64,000 bases of DNA from Halorussus salinus (GTDB lineage Archaea; Halobacteriota; Halobacteria; Halobacteriales; Haladaptataceae): the NCBI RefSeq assembly GCF_004765815.2, contig NZ_SBIS02000008.1:434001-498000 (forward strand). Direction: 5' to 3'. Below the pieces are notes generated by a model that was given only the letters and a program-made list of their open reading frames with translations, was not told where the DNA came from and searched no databases. This document shows, in pieces, positions 45,504-54,091 of this stretch; within the stretch, counting starts at the first letter, position 1, and every line of letters begins with the position of its first letter. The translations under genes were made by a program, and so were the position numbers.

Positions 45504-47500
45504 CCGACATGACGAACGACACGGACGGCACCGACGCCACCGACACGACGAACGAGACCGACCACACCGACACGACGAACGATACTGACCACACCGGCAC
45601 GACCAGCGACACCGACCACACCGACACGAACGACACCGTCGCAACGCCGGTCGGCGACGCCGAGAGCGCCGCGGGCGTCGATGCGACCTACGACTACGAC
45701 CCGTCGATTCGGACGTATCCGGTCCCGGAGCGGGGCACCATCGAAATCCGGGGCTGCCCCGAAGATATCGACCAGCGGATGGAGCGGGCGTCGTTCACCG
45801 TCGAACGGCAGGGGTTGTACCGCAAGTCCCAGCGAGCCATCGAACCGGTCGAAGACGGCCGGGAGTACGACGTACTCACGGTCCGGACGCTGGACGGCGG
45901 TGCGAGGCTCCGAATCGACGCGACCGACCTCGTGGGGACGGTGGGTCTCACGCCGAGCGCCGCGGTCCGAATCGACCCGAAGGTAGACTGGTCGTGCATC
46001 TTCGAGATGCTACTGGCGGTCTACGAACGGCGGCGCTCGACGGACTACCGCGGCGTCCCGACCGACCGACTGCTGGACGAGGAGGCCGACCTCGACGGCA
46101 TCTTGGTCGCGTTGGCCATCAACCTCCTCGACGGACTGACCACCATCCACCGCCGGGGACTCCTCCGGGAGTTGCACGTCCGCCGGGTGGACGGCGTGGA
46201 CGGGCGGGGCCGGATAGACCTCGAACGGACCCTGTCGAACCACGCTCGCGGCGCGCCCGAGCCTCACTGGGTGCAGAACGAAGTCGAGTACGACAACGCG
46301 GCCAACTCGCTGTTGCACTACGCGGGGACGACGCTCCTGCAACTGTTCCGAGAGCGCGCCCGAGACGGTCTCTCACAGCAACACCAGCGGATATACTCGG
46401 AGCTACACCGGGAGATGCGCCGCCTCGAAGCGATGGGCATCACGAGCGACAGTCGGGACGTGGGAGCGTACCGAGACCTGTCGCTTCGGGACCTGCCGCG
46501 ACAGCGCCACTACTACGACGACGCGCTGTACGTCGCCAAGGCGATACTCTCGTCGTCGCTGGGCCACCAGCACAGCGACGGGCGGTACGACCTCGTGGTC
46601 GATTACGTGATGAACATGGAGACGCTGTTCGAGGAGTACTCGCAGGCGGTCCTCGAAGCGCAACTCGACGAGATTCGAGCGTACGACCACGTGGATTCGA
46701 CCGCCAGCGTGGCGATGCGCGACTCGCCGACGGTCACGCCCTTCGAGGACGAGGGCGACGTGTTCCACCAACCCGACCACGAGTTGTTCGAGGGCGAGGA
46801 GAGTCTGGCCGTCCTCGACTCGAAGTACTACGCCGAGGGGAAAGACCCCGTGAAGCGGTCGCCCTCGCGCTCGCGGCTGTTCAGCTACGCCTACCTGCTG
46901 GAGACGGACGAACTCGGCTTTCTCTGTCCGCTCAGCGAGCCGAAAGAGCGGCGGGTGACCCAGACCGACGCGCGGCTCCGGGTCGTCGGCCCGGACGCGG
47001 ACGAGGAGTTCTCGCCGAGGAGCTACGAAGCGGCGGTCCACGACTACCTCTTCGACGTGCTGGTGGAACGGGAACCGGCGCTGGAAATCCTGCGCGCCGT
47101 CGAGGGGCCGGTGGCGTCGGGGGTCGAAACCGCGGTCTGCTTGGAGGGCGTGGACGCCGACGCGCTCGCGGCGGTGAAGTCGATGAGCGGGCCGTTCACC
47201 TACCGCAATCGGCGGCAGTTCTCGTGGCGCGTCCTCCAGATGGCGGGGCGACTGTCGTGGCGGGCGGGCAACGTCACGGAGTTCGAGGACGAGGGCGAGT
47301 GGGCGCGCGACCGAATCGAACTCGCGTTGGACGAGCGGTCGCCGCTGGCACACACCTGCGTCCCGGTCTTCTGCTCGGACCGCTCGGCTGGCAAGGAGTG
47401 GCTGGACTGCTACTTCCTGAACGCGGGCGGCGACGGGAGCGTGGAGTCGGTCGAAATCGAACTGCGGACGGACCCGGCTAAACGGAACGGTGGACGGTGA
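45500..47500 (+). CDS. McrC-like nuclease subunit with low-complexity N-terminus
   Basis: 666 residues. From about residue 60 the protein is McrC-like: a beta-rich N-domain (VTRTLDGGARLRIDATDLVG-type segment), LVGLTPSAAVRIDPKVDW-like core and the PD-(D/E)xK nuclease region around HELFEGEESLAVLDSKYYAE. A further 150 residues follow. The first 50 residues are an odd Thr/Asp repeat: three nine-residue units TNETDHTDT, TNDTDHTGT, TSDTDHTDT (residues 17-43), i.e. a 27-bp minisatellite. Start is GTG at 45500 (GTGA overlap with mcrB) or ATG at 45509. With McrB it should form the cleavage complex for modified DNA. Confidence 0.85.
   Translation: MTDMTNDTDGTDATDTTNETDHTDTTNDTDHTGTTSDTDHTDTNDTVATPVGDAESAAGVDATYDYDPSIRTYPVPERGTIEIRGCPEDIDQRMERASFTVERQGLYRKSQRAIEPVEDGREYDVLTVRTLDGGARLRIDATDLVGTVGLTPSAAVRIDPKVDWSCIFEMLLAVYERRRSTDYRGVPTDRLLDEEADLDGILVALAINLLDGLTTIHRRGLLRELHVRRVDGVDGRGRIDLERTLSNHARGAPEPHWVQNEVEYDNAANSLLHYAGTTLLQLFRERARDGLSQQHQRIYSELHREMRRLEAMGITSDSRDVGAYRDLSLRDLPRQRHYYDDALYVAKAILSSSLGHQHSDGRYDLVVDYVMNMETLFEEYSQAVLEAQLDEIRAYDHVDSTASVAMRDSPTVTPFEDEGDVFHQPDHELFEGEESLAVLDSKYYAEGKDPVKRSPSRSRLFSYAYLLETDELGFLCPLSEPKERRVTQTDARLRVVGPDADEEFSPRSYEAAVHDYLFDVLVEREPALEILRAVEGPVASGVETAVCLEGVDADALAAVKSMSGPFTYRNRRQFSWRVLQMAGRLSWRAGNVTEFEDEGEWARDRIELALDERSPLAHTCVPVFCSDRSAGKEWLDCYFLNAGGDGSVESVEIELRTDPAKRNGGR
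45548..45628 (+). repeat. 27-bp minisatellite in the McrC-like gene
   Basis: Three in-frame copies coding for T-x-x-T-D-H-T-x-T. Unit length is a multiple of three, so gain or loss would change only tail length, not frame. Confidence 0.7.
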
Positions 47501-47556
47501 ACCGCCTCGGGGTCAAGCCCCGAGGCACTCGACCTGCTCAGCCTGTAGAACCGGAC

Positions 47557-47640
47557 GGTGAGCGTCGGGCCGGGACGGTGAGCGTCGGGCCGGGACGGTG
47601 AGGGTCAGAACGGAGCGCCGACGGTCAGAACGGAACGGTG
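47557..47640 (+). repeat. 20-bp tandem repeat between McrC and the small minus-strand gene
   Basis: AGCGTCGGGCCGGGACGGTG is repeated exactly at 47561-47580 and 47581-47600 and then decays (47601-47640, GACGGTCAGAACGGAACGGTGA). The last part resembles the mcrC 3' end (AACGGAACGGTGGACGGTGA at about 47480-47500), so the spacer may have grown by slippage from coding ends. Confidence 0.7.
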
Positions 47641-48014
47641 AACCACGTCTTCTCGCTGTTGCGACACTGCATCTGGCGGCCGAACAGTTCGTGGAGCGGG
47701 TAGATGGCGTCGTCGGTGAAGATGTCGAAGGCCACGTCGCCGCGGTGGATGTCGGCGTCGATTTCGAACTGAATCATCGGCGTCGGGTCGGCGTTCTCCA
47801 AGTCGTCGGCGCGCCGGTCCATCACCCGCGAGAGGTCCGCGATAAACTCGTCGTCGTAGGCGTCTTCGAGACCCACGACCGTCACCTCGTCGGGCACGTC
47901 GTCGGATTCGAGCCGGTCGCGGAACTCCTCGACTGGAATCTGGTACTCGACCGTCTCGTACTCCCCCGCGACGACGATGTTGTACACCCCACGCAGTCGG
48001 CCACGTTCGGACAT
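47625..48014 (-). CDS. Small acidic protein of the defence island, unknown function
   Basis: 129 residues, acidic, mixed alpha/beta: RLRGVYNIVVAGEYETVEYQ, then VTVVGLEDAYDDEFIADLSR and FEIDADIHRGDVAFDIFTDD. There is no signal, membrane segment or catalytic motif that I recognise. It is the last gene of the minus-strand unit MTase 2, DUF499 ATPase, MTase 1 and this, starting 88 nt after MTase 1. This suggests an accessory or regulatory role in the same system; that is inference from position only. Confidence 0.7.
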   Translation of the reverse strand: MSERGRLRGVYNIVVAGEYETVEYQIPVEEFRDRLESDDVPDEVTVVGLEDAYDDEFIADLSRVMDRRADDLENADPTPMIQFEIDADIHRGDVAFDIFTDDAIYPLHELFGRQMQCRNSEKTWFTVPF

Positions 48015-48102
48015 TACTCGTTCGGATTTTCGAATCGAAGTGGTAAATACGTAACGAGTAGTCGCTGATACGTCCGACTCGACCGCCGCGACGGACGCCC
48101 GC

Positions 48103-50781
48103 TCAGTAGTTGCTCAGGTCGCGGTTCCCGAGGACGCGCCGGTAGGCGTCGTCGTCGGTCGCGTCGGCGAGTCGCCCCGCGAGGTCCCGAAGGTCTTGGC
48201 CGGTGGTCCACTTGTCGAGGTAGTTGCCGACCTTCTTGCCCTCCTCGTAGCGGTACCGGAGGAACTGAATCTTGTCGAGGTTGGTGAGGTGGTCGCCGCC
48301 CTCGCCGTTGACGCGCTCCTCGATGTAGGCCCGCCGGGCCTCGTTGTCCCACGTCCCGAGTTGGAAGCCGTCGTCTTGGGTGTAGAGACGCAGTTCGGCT
48401 AACTCCTCGGGCGCGGCGCTGGTCCCGCGACAGAGCTTGTTCACGTCGTCGTAGGACGGGTCGTCGGTCCCGAGGAGGTCCACGAACACGTCCTCGATGC
48501 CCTCGTCGCTGGCCTCTTGGATGATGCCGTAAATCTTGTCCACCACGTCCTTGGCGTCCAGAATCTCGCCGTCGTGCTGGACCTTGCCGTGGTGCTTGGA
48601 GTACTCGCGGAAGCACTCGCCCATCTCGATGACGCCGATGTCGCCCAGCGAGAGGTCGCGGTTCTCCTCTAACTTCGTGCGCGTCTCGCGGGCCGTCTCG
48701 TAGATGTTTCGTCTGAGGTCATTCCACGAAATCGGAGTGCGATTTTCTGCGGGCCGAGCGACCACCACGATGTCGAACGAGACGGATTCACCTTCGAGGA
48801 ACTTACTTAGGTCTGCGGAAACGGGATATGTCGCGGTGACAGTGAAACCGACTTCACAGAGTGCCTCTAGCAGTTCACCCCACGACTCAGAGTCACTGTG
48901 GTGGTATGTGAACGTGAGTACTCCGTTTTCCTTCAGCGCACGACGAACCGCGGAAAATGCCTGTTTCAATTCGGACTCAAAGTCATCAACGTCTTTGTCT
49001 GATGCAGGGTTGACGACAATACTCTCCGAACGAGGGGAGTGTTCTGGCTCGAAGCAATCGTACTGATTTTCGAGAACAGGCTTTAGCCAGACGTAAAAAT
49101 AATCAGATAACTCAGAATAGAGAACATTATTATAGTACGGTGGGTCGGTAATGACCAAATCGTACTCGTCTCTTTCGTCTAAATTTCGCACATCTCCCTG
49201 ACGGATAGTGGAAGAATCTCCAATTGATTTGGAGAACTCTGCTGTTTTGGAAGTTTCGCCATCTTCTACGTATCTCTCTGTAGGGGACTTTGCGTATTCA
49301 ACGCCCGATTTTACAATGTCAAACGACGAAGTGAATGTCCCTCGGCCAAATTTAGTCCCCCAAACGTTGTTTTCGACCGGATAGAGTGGGGGATTCAGCC
49401 GATTTATCCGGAAGATATGGTCTATTTTGTTGTAACCGCCATCGTACGTAACCATCATACAGTTCGTCCGGAGAGAATCTGACAGTGCGGTAAGAAGATA
49501 CTCCTTGATATTCGTCGATTCGAGTTTATCTATAGATTTAGCTAACTTCGACAGGGCGAGGAGTTGACGTTCATTATAAAGGTCCGTCCATGTTTCGTAA
49601 CCGTGTCTCGGGAGGTTTCCGTTTCCGGACATGGAACCGTCAAACTGATTTGCATCAGTCGACCATCCTGACCGAATCGGCTTGTCCGGCACGTACTGGC
49701 GAAGTTCGTCGGAATTCTCCCACTCCTGTTTGGCCTCTTCGAACAGTTCTTTGTCGGCCTCCGCGGCCGACTTGTAGCCTTTCACCTCGCTCTTTTCGCA
49801 TCCCTGCTCGTCACAATGCGGGCAGTAGTACTCGACCGCGTACAGTCGAATGTCGAAGCCACCCTGTTCCTCGATGGTATCCGTGACGGGGTACTTCTGA
49901 CCGCAGTCAGGACAAATGTAGTCGCCGTAGTCGATGTGACCCTCCTTCGCCGTGAACTCGTGACCACACTCCGAGCAGTCCGATTCGCTCTGCCAGTCGT
50001 CCACCAGCACGACCTCCTCGCAGGCGGGACAGAGAACGTTGTACTTGTCGTCGTTTTCGTACCGTCCTGCCGCGACTCGGAAGTCACGGTAGAGGGGAAC
50101 AGTCGAATCGCACGACACACAGTCCAACTCCTTGACCCAGAAGTTGTACATCACGTCTGCCTCGTGGTCGCCGTTCGGACACGGCGTCCGGTAGTACTGG
50201 GTGATGTCGTCTGCTACGTCGTCGCGGACCTCCTCGAACGCGGCTTCGAGGTCCGCCACGTCGGTCCGGCCCGCTTCGAGTTCCTTCTTCGTGACGAACC
50301 ACGCGACGGGGTTGAGGTCGTTGCCGACGACCTCCGCGCCGAAGCGGGAGGCTTCGACCAGCGAGGTCCCGCCACCCATGAACGGGTCGAGTACCTTCTT
50401 GCCCTCGACGGTCACGTCCTTGGGGTAGAGGTCCCACAGCGATTCGGGGTCGGTCATATCGACCTGCTCCAACAGGTCGGCTACGTCGGCCCCCTCGTAG
50501 TCGAAGTCCGCCAGCGTCTCGTTCTCCTGTCCGGGGTCGTCTACCGACACCTCCTCGGGGTCGTCCAGCAGGGTGTACAGCGAGATGGCCCGGAACACGC
50601 ACCCGAGGCGGCGCGCCCACCACTTGTGCATCGTGTAGATTGGCCGGTAGTACATCTTCGCGCGACTCTCCTTCTCGGCGATCTCGTTGACGCGCTCGAT
50701 TGGAAACCCGCGTTCTATCGGGAGTTCGCGGCGCTGTGCGTCCGACTGCTCGCTCTCACTCGCTGGAATGTCGTCGCTCAT
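48103..50781 (-). CDS. DUF1156/COG1743-type zinc-ribbon DNA methyltransferase (MTase 1)
   Basis: 892 residues. The N-terminal DUF1156 block is LPIERGFPIERVNEIAEKES, then YYRPIYTMHKWWARRLG (to residue 60). The AdoMet motif I is LDPFMGGGTSLVEA (131-144). Five CxxC zinc pairs follow (221, 251, 269, 290, 320) and the amino-methyltransferase motif IV is DPPYY (546-550). Motif order I, zinc insert, IV suggests target recognition between them. Expected product is N6-methyladenine or N4-methylcytosine. It starts 6 nt after the DUF499 ATPase gene (same operon). Residues about 365-695 (about 48,700-49,680) are much more A+T-rich than the rest, a mosaic sign. The segment between CPN (201) and ADVMYNF is short here, unlike its two paralogues. 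Confidence 0.9.
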   Translation of the reverse strand: MSDDIPASESEQSDAQRRELPIERGFPIERVNEIAEKESRAKMYYRPIYTMHKWWARRLGCVFRAISLYTLLDDPEEVSVDDPGQENETLADFDYEGADVADLLEQVDMTDPESLWDLYPKDVTVEGKKVLDPFMGGGTSLVEASRFGAEVVGNDLNPVAWFVTKKELEAGRTDVADLEAAFEEVRDDVADDITQYYRTPCPNGDHEADVMYNFWVKELDCVSCDSTVPLYRDFRVAAGRYENDDKYNVLCPACEEVVLVDDWQSESDCSECGHEFTAKEGHIDYGDYICPDCGQKYPVTDTIEEQGGFDIRLYAVEYYCPHCDEQGCEKSEVKGYKSAAEADKELFEEAKQEWENSDELRQYVPDKPIRSGWSTDANQFDGSMSGNGNLPRHGYETWTDLYNERQLLALSKLAKSIDKLESTNIKEYLLTALSDSLRTNCMMVTYDGGYNKIDHIFRINRLNPPLYPVENNVWGTKFGRGTFTSSFDIVKSGVEYAKSPTERYVEDGETSKTAEFSKSIGDSSTIRQGDVRNLDERDEYDLVITDPPYYNNVLYSELSDYFYVWLKPVLENQYDCFEPEHSPRSESIVVNPASDKDVDDFESELKQAFSAVRRALKENGVLTFTYHHSDSESWGELLEALCEVGFTVTATYPVSADLSKFLEGESVSFDIVVVARPAENRTPISWNDLRRNIYETARETRTKLEENRDLSLGDIGVIEMGECFREYSKHHGKVQHDGEILDAKDVVDKIYGIIQEASDEGIEDVFVDLLGTDDPSYDDVNKLCRGTSAAPEELAELRLYTQDDGFQLGTWDNEARRAYIEERVNGEGGDHLTNLDKIQFLRYRYEEGKKVGNYLDKWTTGQDLRDLAGRLADATDDDAYRRVLGNRDLSNY
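50186..50304 (-). repeat. 119-nt segment identical to MTase 3 (inverted copy)
   Basis: Mate of 60849-60967. Identity without a single silent change implies recent duplication or gene conversion; the inverted arrangement could also support inversion of the intervening ATPase, MTase 2 and helicase genes. Confidence 0.85.
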
Positions 50782-50787
50782 CGTGGG

Positions 50788-53700
50788 TTACTCCTTGCGG
50801 AACTCCATCTCGACGCGGATGTCCGTCGCGTCGGCGGGCACCTTGTCGAACAGCTTCGAGAAGACGGTGTACGGTTGGTCGGCTTCGAGGGTCGTGTCCA
50901 CGTGCGTGCGCTCGGTCGCGGCGATGTCCCGCATCTCCTCGGGCACGCCCGCTGAGCCGGGGAGGACGAACTTGATGGACCCGTAGTTGAGCTGGCCTTC
51001 TCGGTGGAGCTGTCGCCACTTCTTGCGCATCTCGGTCGGGCTGTCGCCCTGATACTCGAAGTCCCACGTCTCGACCTCGCCGGGCTTCTTGAACGGGTAG
51101 CCGTTCATCCAGTCGCTCGGGTCCGACGAGCCGTTCGTCCCGACGGTGTACTCCGGGGCGGTCTCCTCGCCGAGGTTCCGCAGGAGGAACGTCTGGACCG
51201 CCGCCTCCGACACCGAGCTACCGAACCGGTCGCGGACCTGTGTGACCGTGAACTTCCCTTTCGGCTCCACGCCCTCGATGTAGTCGAGTATCTCCTCGCC
51301 GACGCGGGTCGAGACCGTCGGCACGAGCGTCACGTTCGCGGGGTCCCTGTCCCCGAGGTCCGAGAGATAGCGCCGCCCGGCTTCGAGGAGGTAGTTCTCC
51401 GCGAGGCAGTCGGTCACTGCTTTCCGGACCGCGGTGTCGGTGCGCTCGGGCGGCAGGAACACGTCCGGGTCGCCCCGAATCTCCCGGACGATGCGCTCGA
51501 CGCTCGCCCGGCCGTCGCGGTCGATGGCCGCGTCGATGCGGTCCCGAATCTCGGCCGAGCCGATCAGTTCGGCCTCCGAAACGTCACGGACCGCGGCGTC
51601 GAGTTGCGGCTCGTCGAGGAGTTTCGTCCCGCGGACGACGACGTAGGCGTCGTCGCTCGTGAGCCGACCGACCGCCATCATCAGCGTGTCCTTCTCGTCG
51701 CCGTCGATGCGAACGTCGGTCTGGGTCAGCAGGTCCTCGTAGTACTCGCCGATATCGACTTCGTCGGTCCCGCCGCCGAACTGGGTCCGGAGGTCCTCCT
51801 CGACCTCCTCGATGGTCCACGTCTCGACGGGGTCGGCGTGGACGATGGTGGTCTTGGGCGTGAGGTCGTCCATCGACTCGTCGAAGCCGTCCTCGGCGGT
51901 GTGGACGAGGACCGACTTGTCTTCGAGCGCGGGTTCGGCGGCGTCGATGACGGCCCCGACGCTCCCCGGAATCGGGTAGCTCGGTTCCCGCAGGAACTCC
52001 TCGTACACGTCTTCGGGCGTCGTCTCGCCCTTTCGGTCGAGGAGGTCTTGGGTGATGGTCCACGTCGGCCCGCGAAGGTCGAAGGGGTCGGCGGCGGCCT
52101 CGGAGGCGATGTTGCGGGCGCTGTACTCGTCGCCGTCGAAGACGAACACGTCGAGGTCCATCGGGTTGGCCGTCTCGAACTCGTCGAGCAGGTCGTCGCC
52201 GTCCACGACCTCGCCGTAGGCCCGGCGGAGTTCCTTCCGGAGTTCCTCCTCTTCTTGACTCTTCATCGCCTCGATTCGCGCCCGAATGTCCCGGTCGAGG
52301 GCGTCGTCCGCCAGCACTTGCCGCGCGCCCTCGACGTAGCGGGCCTTGTCGATGTACCGCGTGCCCGACTCGATGGCCTCGTCCGGAAGCGGCTGGACGA
52401 AGACGAAGGTGTTGCGCCAGTTGCGCCCGCGGCCGTCGTCGGTGATGACGCGCTCGACTTCCTCTGGACCCCACTCGTCGCTCTTGACGACGACCTTCAC
52501 GTCCCGCGAGTCGGGGACCGACCGGATGTCGTCGGTCCGGAAGCCGACGGTGTGGGTCCCCGGCCCGAACAGTTCGGTCACGATGTCCGCGATTTCGCCC
52601 TTCGCGGAGGCCACGGACACGTCACTGGCGGCGTTCCTGATGAGCGCGTTGGGGTTTCGCTTCTCGCGTATCGCGTACTTCCCGTTGAGTTTGTGGAGGT
52701 GCCACGCGACGCCGTGGAGCTGTTCGAGGTTGATGTAGATGTCCGAGATACGGTTGCCGGTCTGGTAGGTTCCCACGACTATCTGGGAGACTTCCGCGCC
52801 CTCGCCGTGGCTGTCGTTGAGCGAGTAGAGCAGAATCGTGTTGAGAACCCGGCGGCCGTACTCGACTTCCCCGCGGACCCGGTTCTCGATGTCGGAGACG
52901 CACGCCGACGGGCGCTCGAAGTTTATCTTCGAGAGTTCGTCCTCGAAGGTCTCGGCGTCCACGTCGCCGTGGGTAATCAGGTCGGTCCGCTCCCGGAGTT
53001 CGAGCAGGAGCGTCGAGAAGAGATATATCATCCCCCGCGTGTTCTGGTTGTCGTCGCTCTCGTAGTAGCGCGACTCCAGCGTCTCGATGAGTTCGGGGTG
53101 GAGCGGGTAGGTCTCGCGCATCTCCTCGCGCAGACCCGACTCCACCTCCACGTAGTCGGAAGTCTCGTAAGCGTCCACGTAACCGTTGACGATTTCGCGG
53201 GCGGCCTCGTCGTCTACGTCGTCGATGAGGCGGTGGAGCAACACGTCGCGCTTGCTCACCTTGCTACTCATGTTCACCTCCACGGCGTCCTCGCGGTCGA
53301 GGATGTCGTGGACCTTCGAGCCTTTCCGGAGGACCGAGACGATGGTGTAGAGTTCGAGGTCGGGGAGTGCGGTCGCCTCCAACAGCGACTGGAGGAACGC
53401 CCGGTTGGCGCTCTCGCGGTCGTCGTCGAGGGTGTCGTACCAGTCTTCGAGTTCGTCGGCGATGAACGCGACCGTCCGGTCGCCGACGGCCTCCTCGATG
53501 GTCTGAACGTCGGGGTAGCCGCCGCTCTCGAACGACCCGACATCGTAGTCCAGCGCCTCGAAGAACGGCTCCCAGAGGTAGTCGTAGTCGTTGTTCTCGT
53601 ACTGCATCGCCACCGTAATCGGAATCGCGTCCTCGGGGAGCGCGTCGCCGAGACCGTCGATAGTACCGTCGGCCCACTCACTGGCGGCGCTCGGGTCGTC

Positions 53701-53997
53701 GAAGCAGTGATACAGCGCGACCATCTGGTGGGACTTCCCGGACCCGTACGGACCGTAGAGGATGTGGGTCTGGCGCGGGTCCTCGCCGTCGAGCGAATCG
53801 CGGAGGATAGTCAGCGTCTCGTGGAGTCCTTGGGTCGGGACCGTCCGGTCGAAGAACGTCGCGGCGTCGGACTCGAACTCGCTACTCTTGTCGATGTTGT
53901 AGAGTTTGACCTGCCCGTCGATGCGGCCTTCCTCGCGTAACTCCTCGCTGAGTGTTACAGTGTCCGAAATCGTAGTAGGGAGGGAATCGCTGGCCAT
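50788..53997 (-). CDS. DUF499 family large P-loop ATPase (BrxC/PglY-related)
   Basis: 1069 residues. The N-terminal ATPase has Walker A GPYGSGKS (82-89) and a Walker B-like VAFIADELEDW (176-186). ATPase and sensor region RGMIYLFSTLLLELRER and QIVVGTYQTGNRISD follow, with a long C-terminal part ending in a winged-helix-like section and a small beta domain (LPGSAGVPEEMRDIAATERT). DUF499 proteins are the giant ATPases encoded beside COG1743 methyltransferases in predicted anti-phage systems, and are related to BrxC/PglY of BREX. It presumably couples ATP hydrolysis to sensing or blocking phage DNA. It lies between MTase 2 (94 nt upstream) and MTase 1 (6 nt downstream). Confidence 0.88.
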   Translation of the reverse strand: MASDSLPTTISDTVTLSEELREEGRIDGQVKLYNIDKSSEFESDAATFFDRTVPTQGLHETLTILRDSLDGEDPRQTHILYGPYGSGKSHQMVALYHCFDDPSAASEWADGTIDGLGDALPEDAIPITVAMQYENNDYDYLWEPFFEALDYDVGSFESGGYPDVQTIEEAVGDRTVAFIADELEDWYDTLDDDRESANRAFLQSLLEATALPDLELYTIVSVLRKGSKVHDILDREDAVEVNMSSKVSKRDVLLHRLIDDVDDEAAREIVNGYVDAYETSDYVEVESGLREEMRETYPLHPELIETLESRYYESDDNQNTRGMIYLFSTLLLELRERTDLITHGDVDAETFEDELSKINFERPSACVSDIENRVRGEVEYGRRVLNTILLYSLNDSHGEGAEVSQIVVGTYQTGNRISDIYINLEQLHGVAWHLHKLNGKYAIREKRNPNALIRNAASDVSVASAKGEIADIVTELFGPGTHTVGFRTDDIRSVPDSRDVKVVVKSDEWGPEEVERVITDDGRGRNWRNTFVFVQPLPDEAIESGTRYIDKARYVEGARQVLADDALDRDIRARIEAMKSQEEEELRKELRRAYGEVVDGDDLLDEFETANPMDLDVFVFDGDEYSARNIASEAAADPFDLRGPTWTITQDLLDRKGETTPEDVYEEFLREPSYPIPGSVGAVIDAAEPALEDKSVLVHTAEDGFDESMDDLTPKTTIVHADPVETWTIEEVEEDLRTQFGGGTDEVDIGEYYEDLLTQTDVRIDGDEKDTLMMAVGRLTSDDAYVVVRGTKLLDEPQLDAAVRDVSEAELIGSAEIRDRIDAAIDRDGRASVERIVREIRGDPDVFLPPERTDTAVRKAVTDCLAENYLLEAGRRYLSDLGDRDPANVTLVPTVSTRVGEEILDYIEGVEPKGKFTVTQVRDRFGSSVSEAAVQTFLLRNLGEETAPEYTVGTNGSSDPSDWMNGYPFKKPGEVETWDFEYQGDSPTEMRKKWRQLHREGQLNYGSIKFVLPGSAGVPEEMRDIAATERTHVDTTLEADQPYTVFSKLFDKVPADATDIRVEMEFRKE

Positions 53998-54091
53998 TGG
54001 ATATTGGTAGGATGAAGAAGGGCTTTCATAAGTACTACGGTGCCCGATTCCCGGTACGCCAGCGAGGAGAACCGCGAAATCGGCGTCGCAA

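Noticed and set aside
51004-53940. Very long plus-strand frame opposite the DUF499 ATPase
   Set aside because: Antisense shadow; no known motif, while the minus strand carries Walker A and family similarity.
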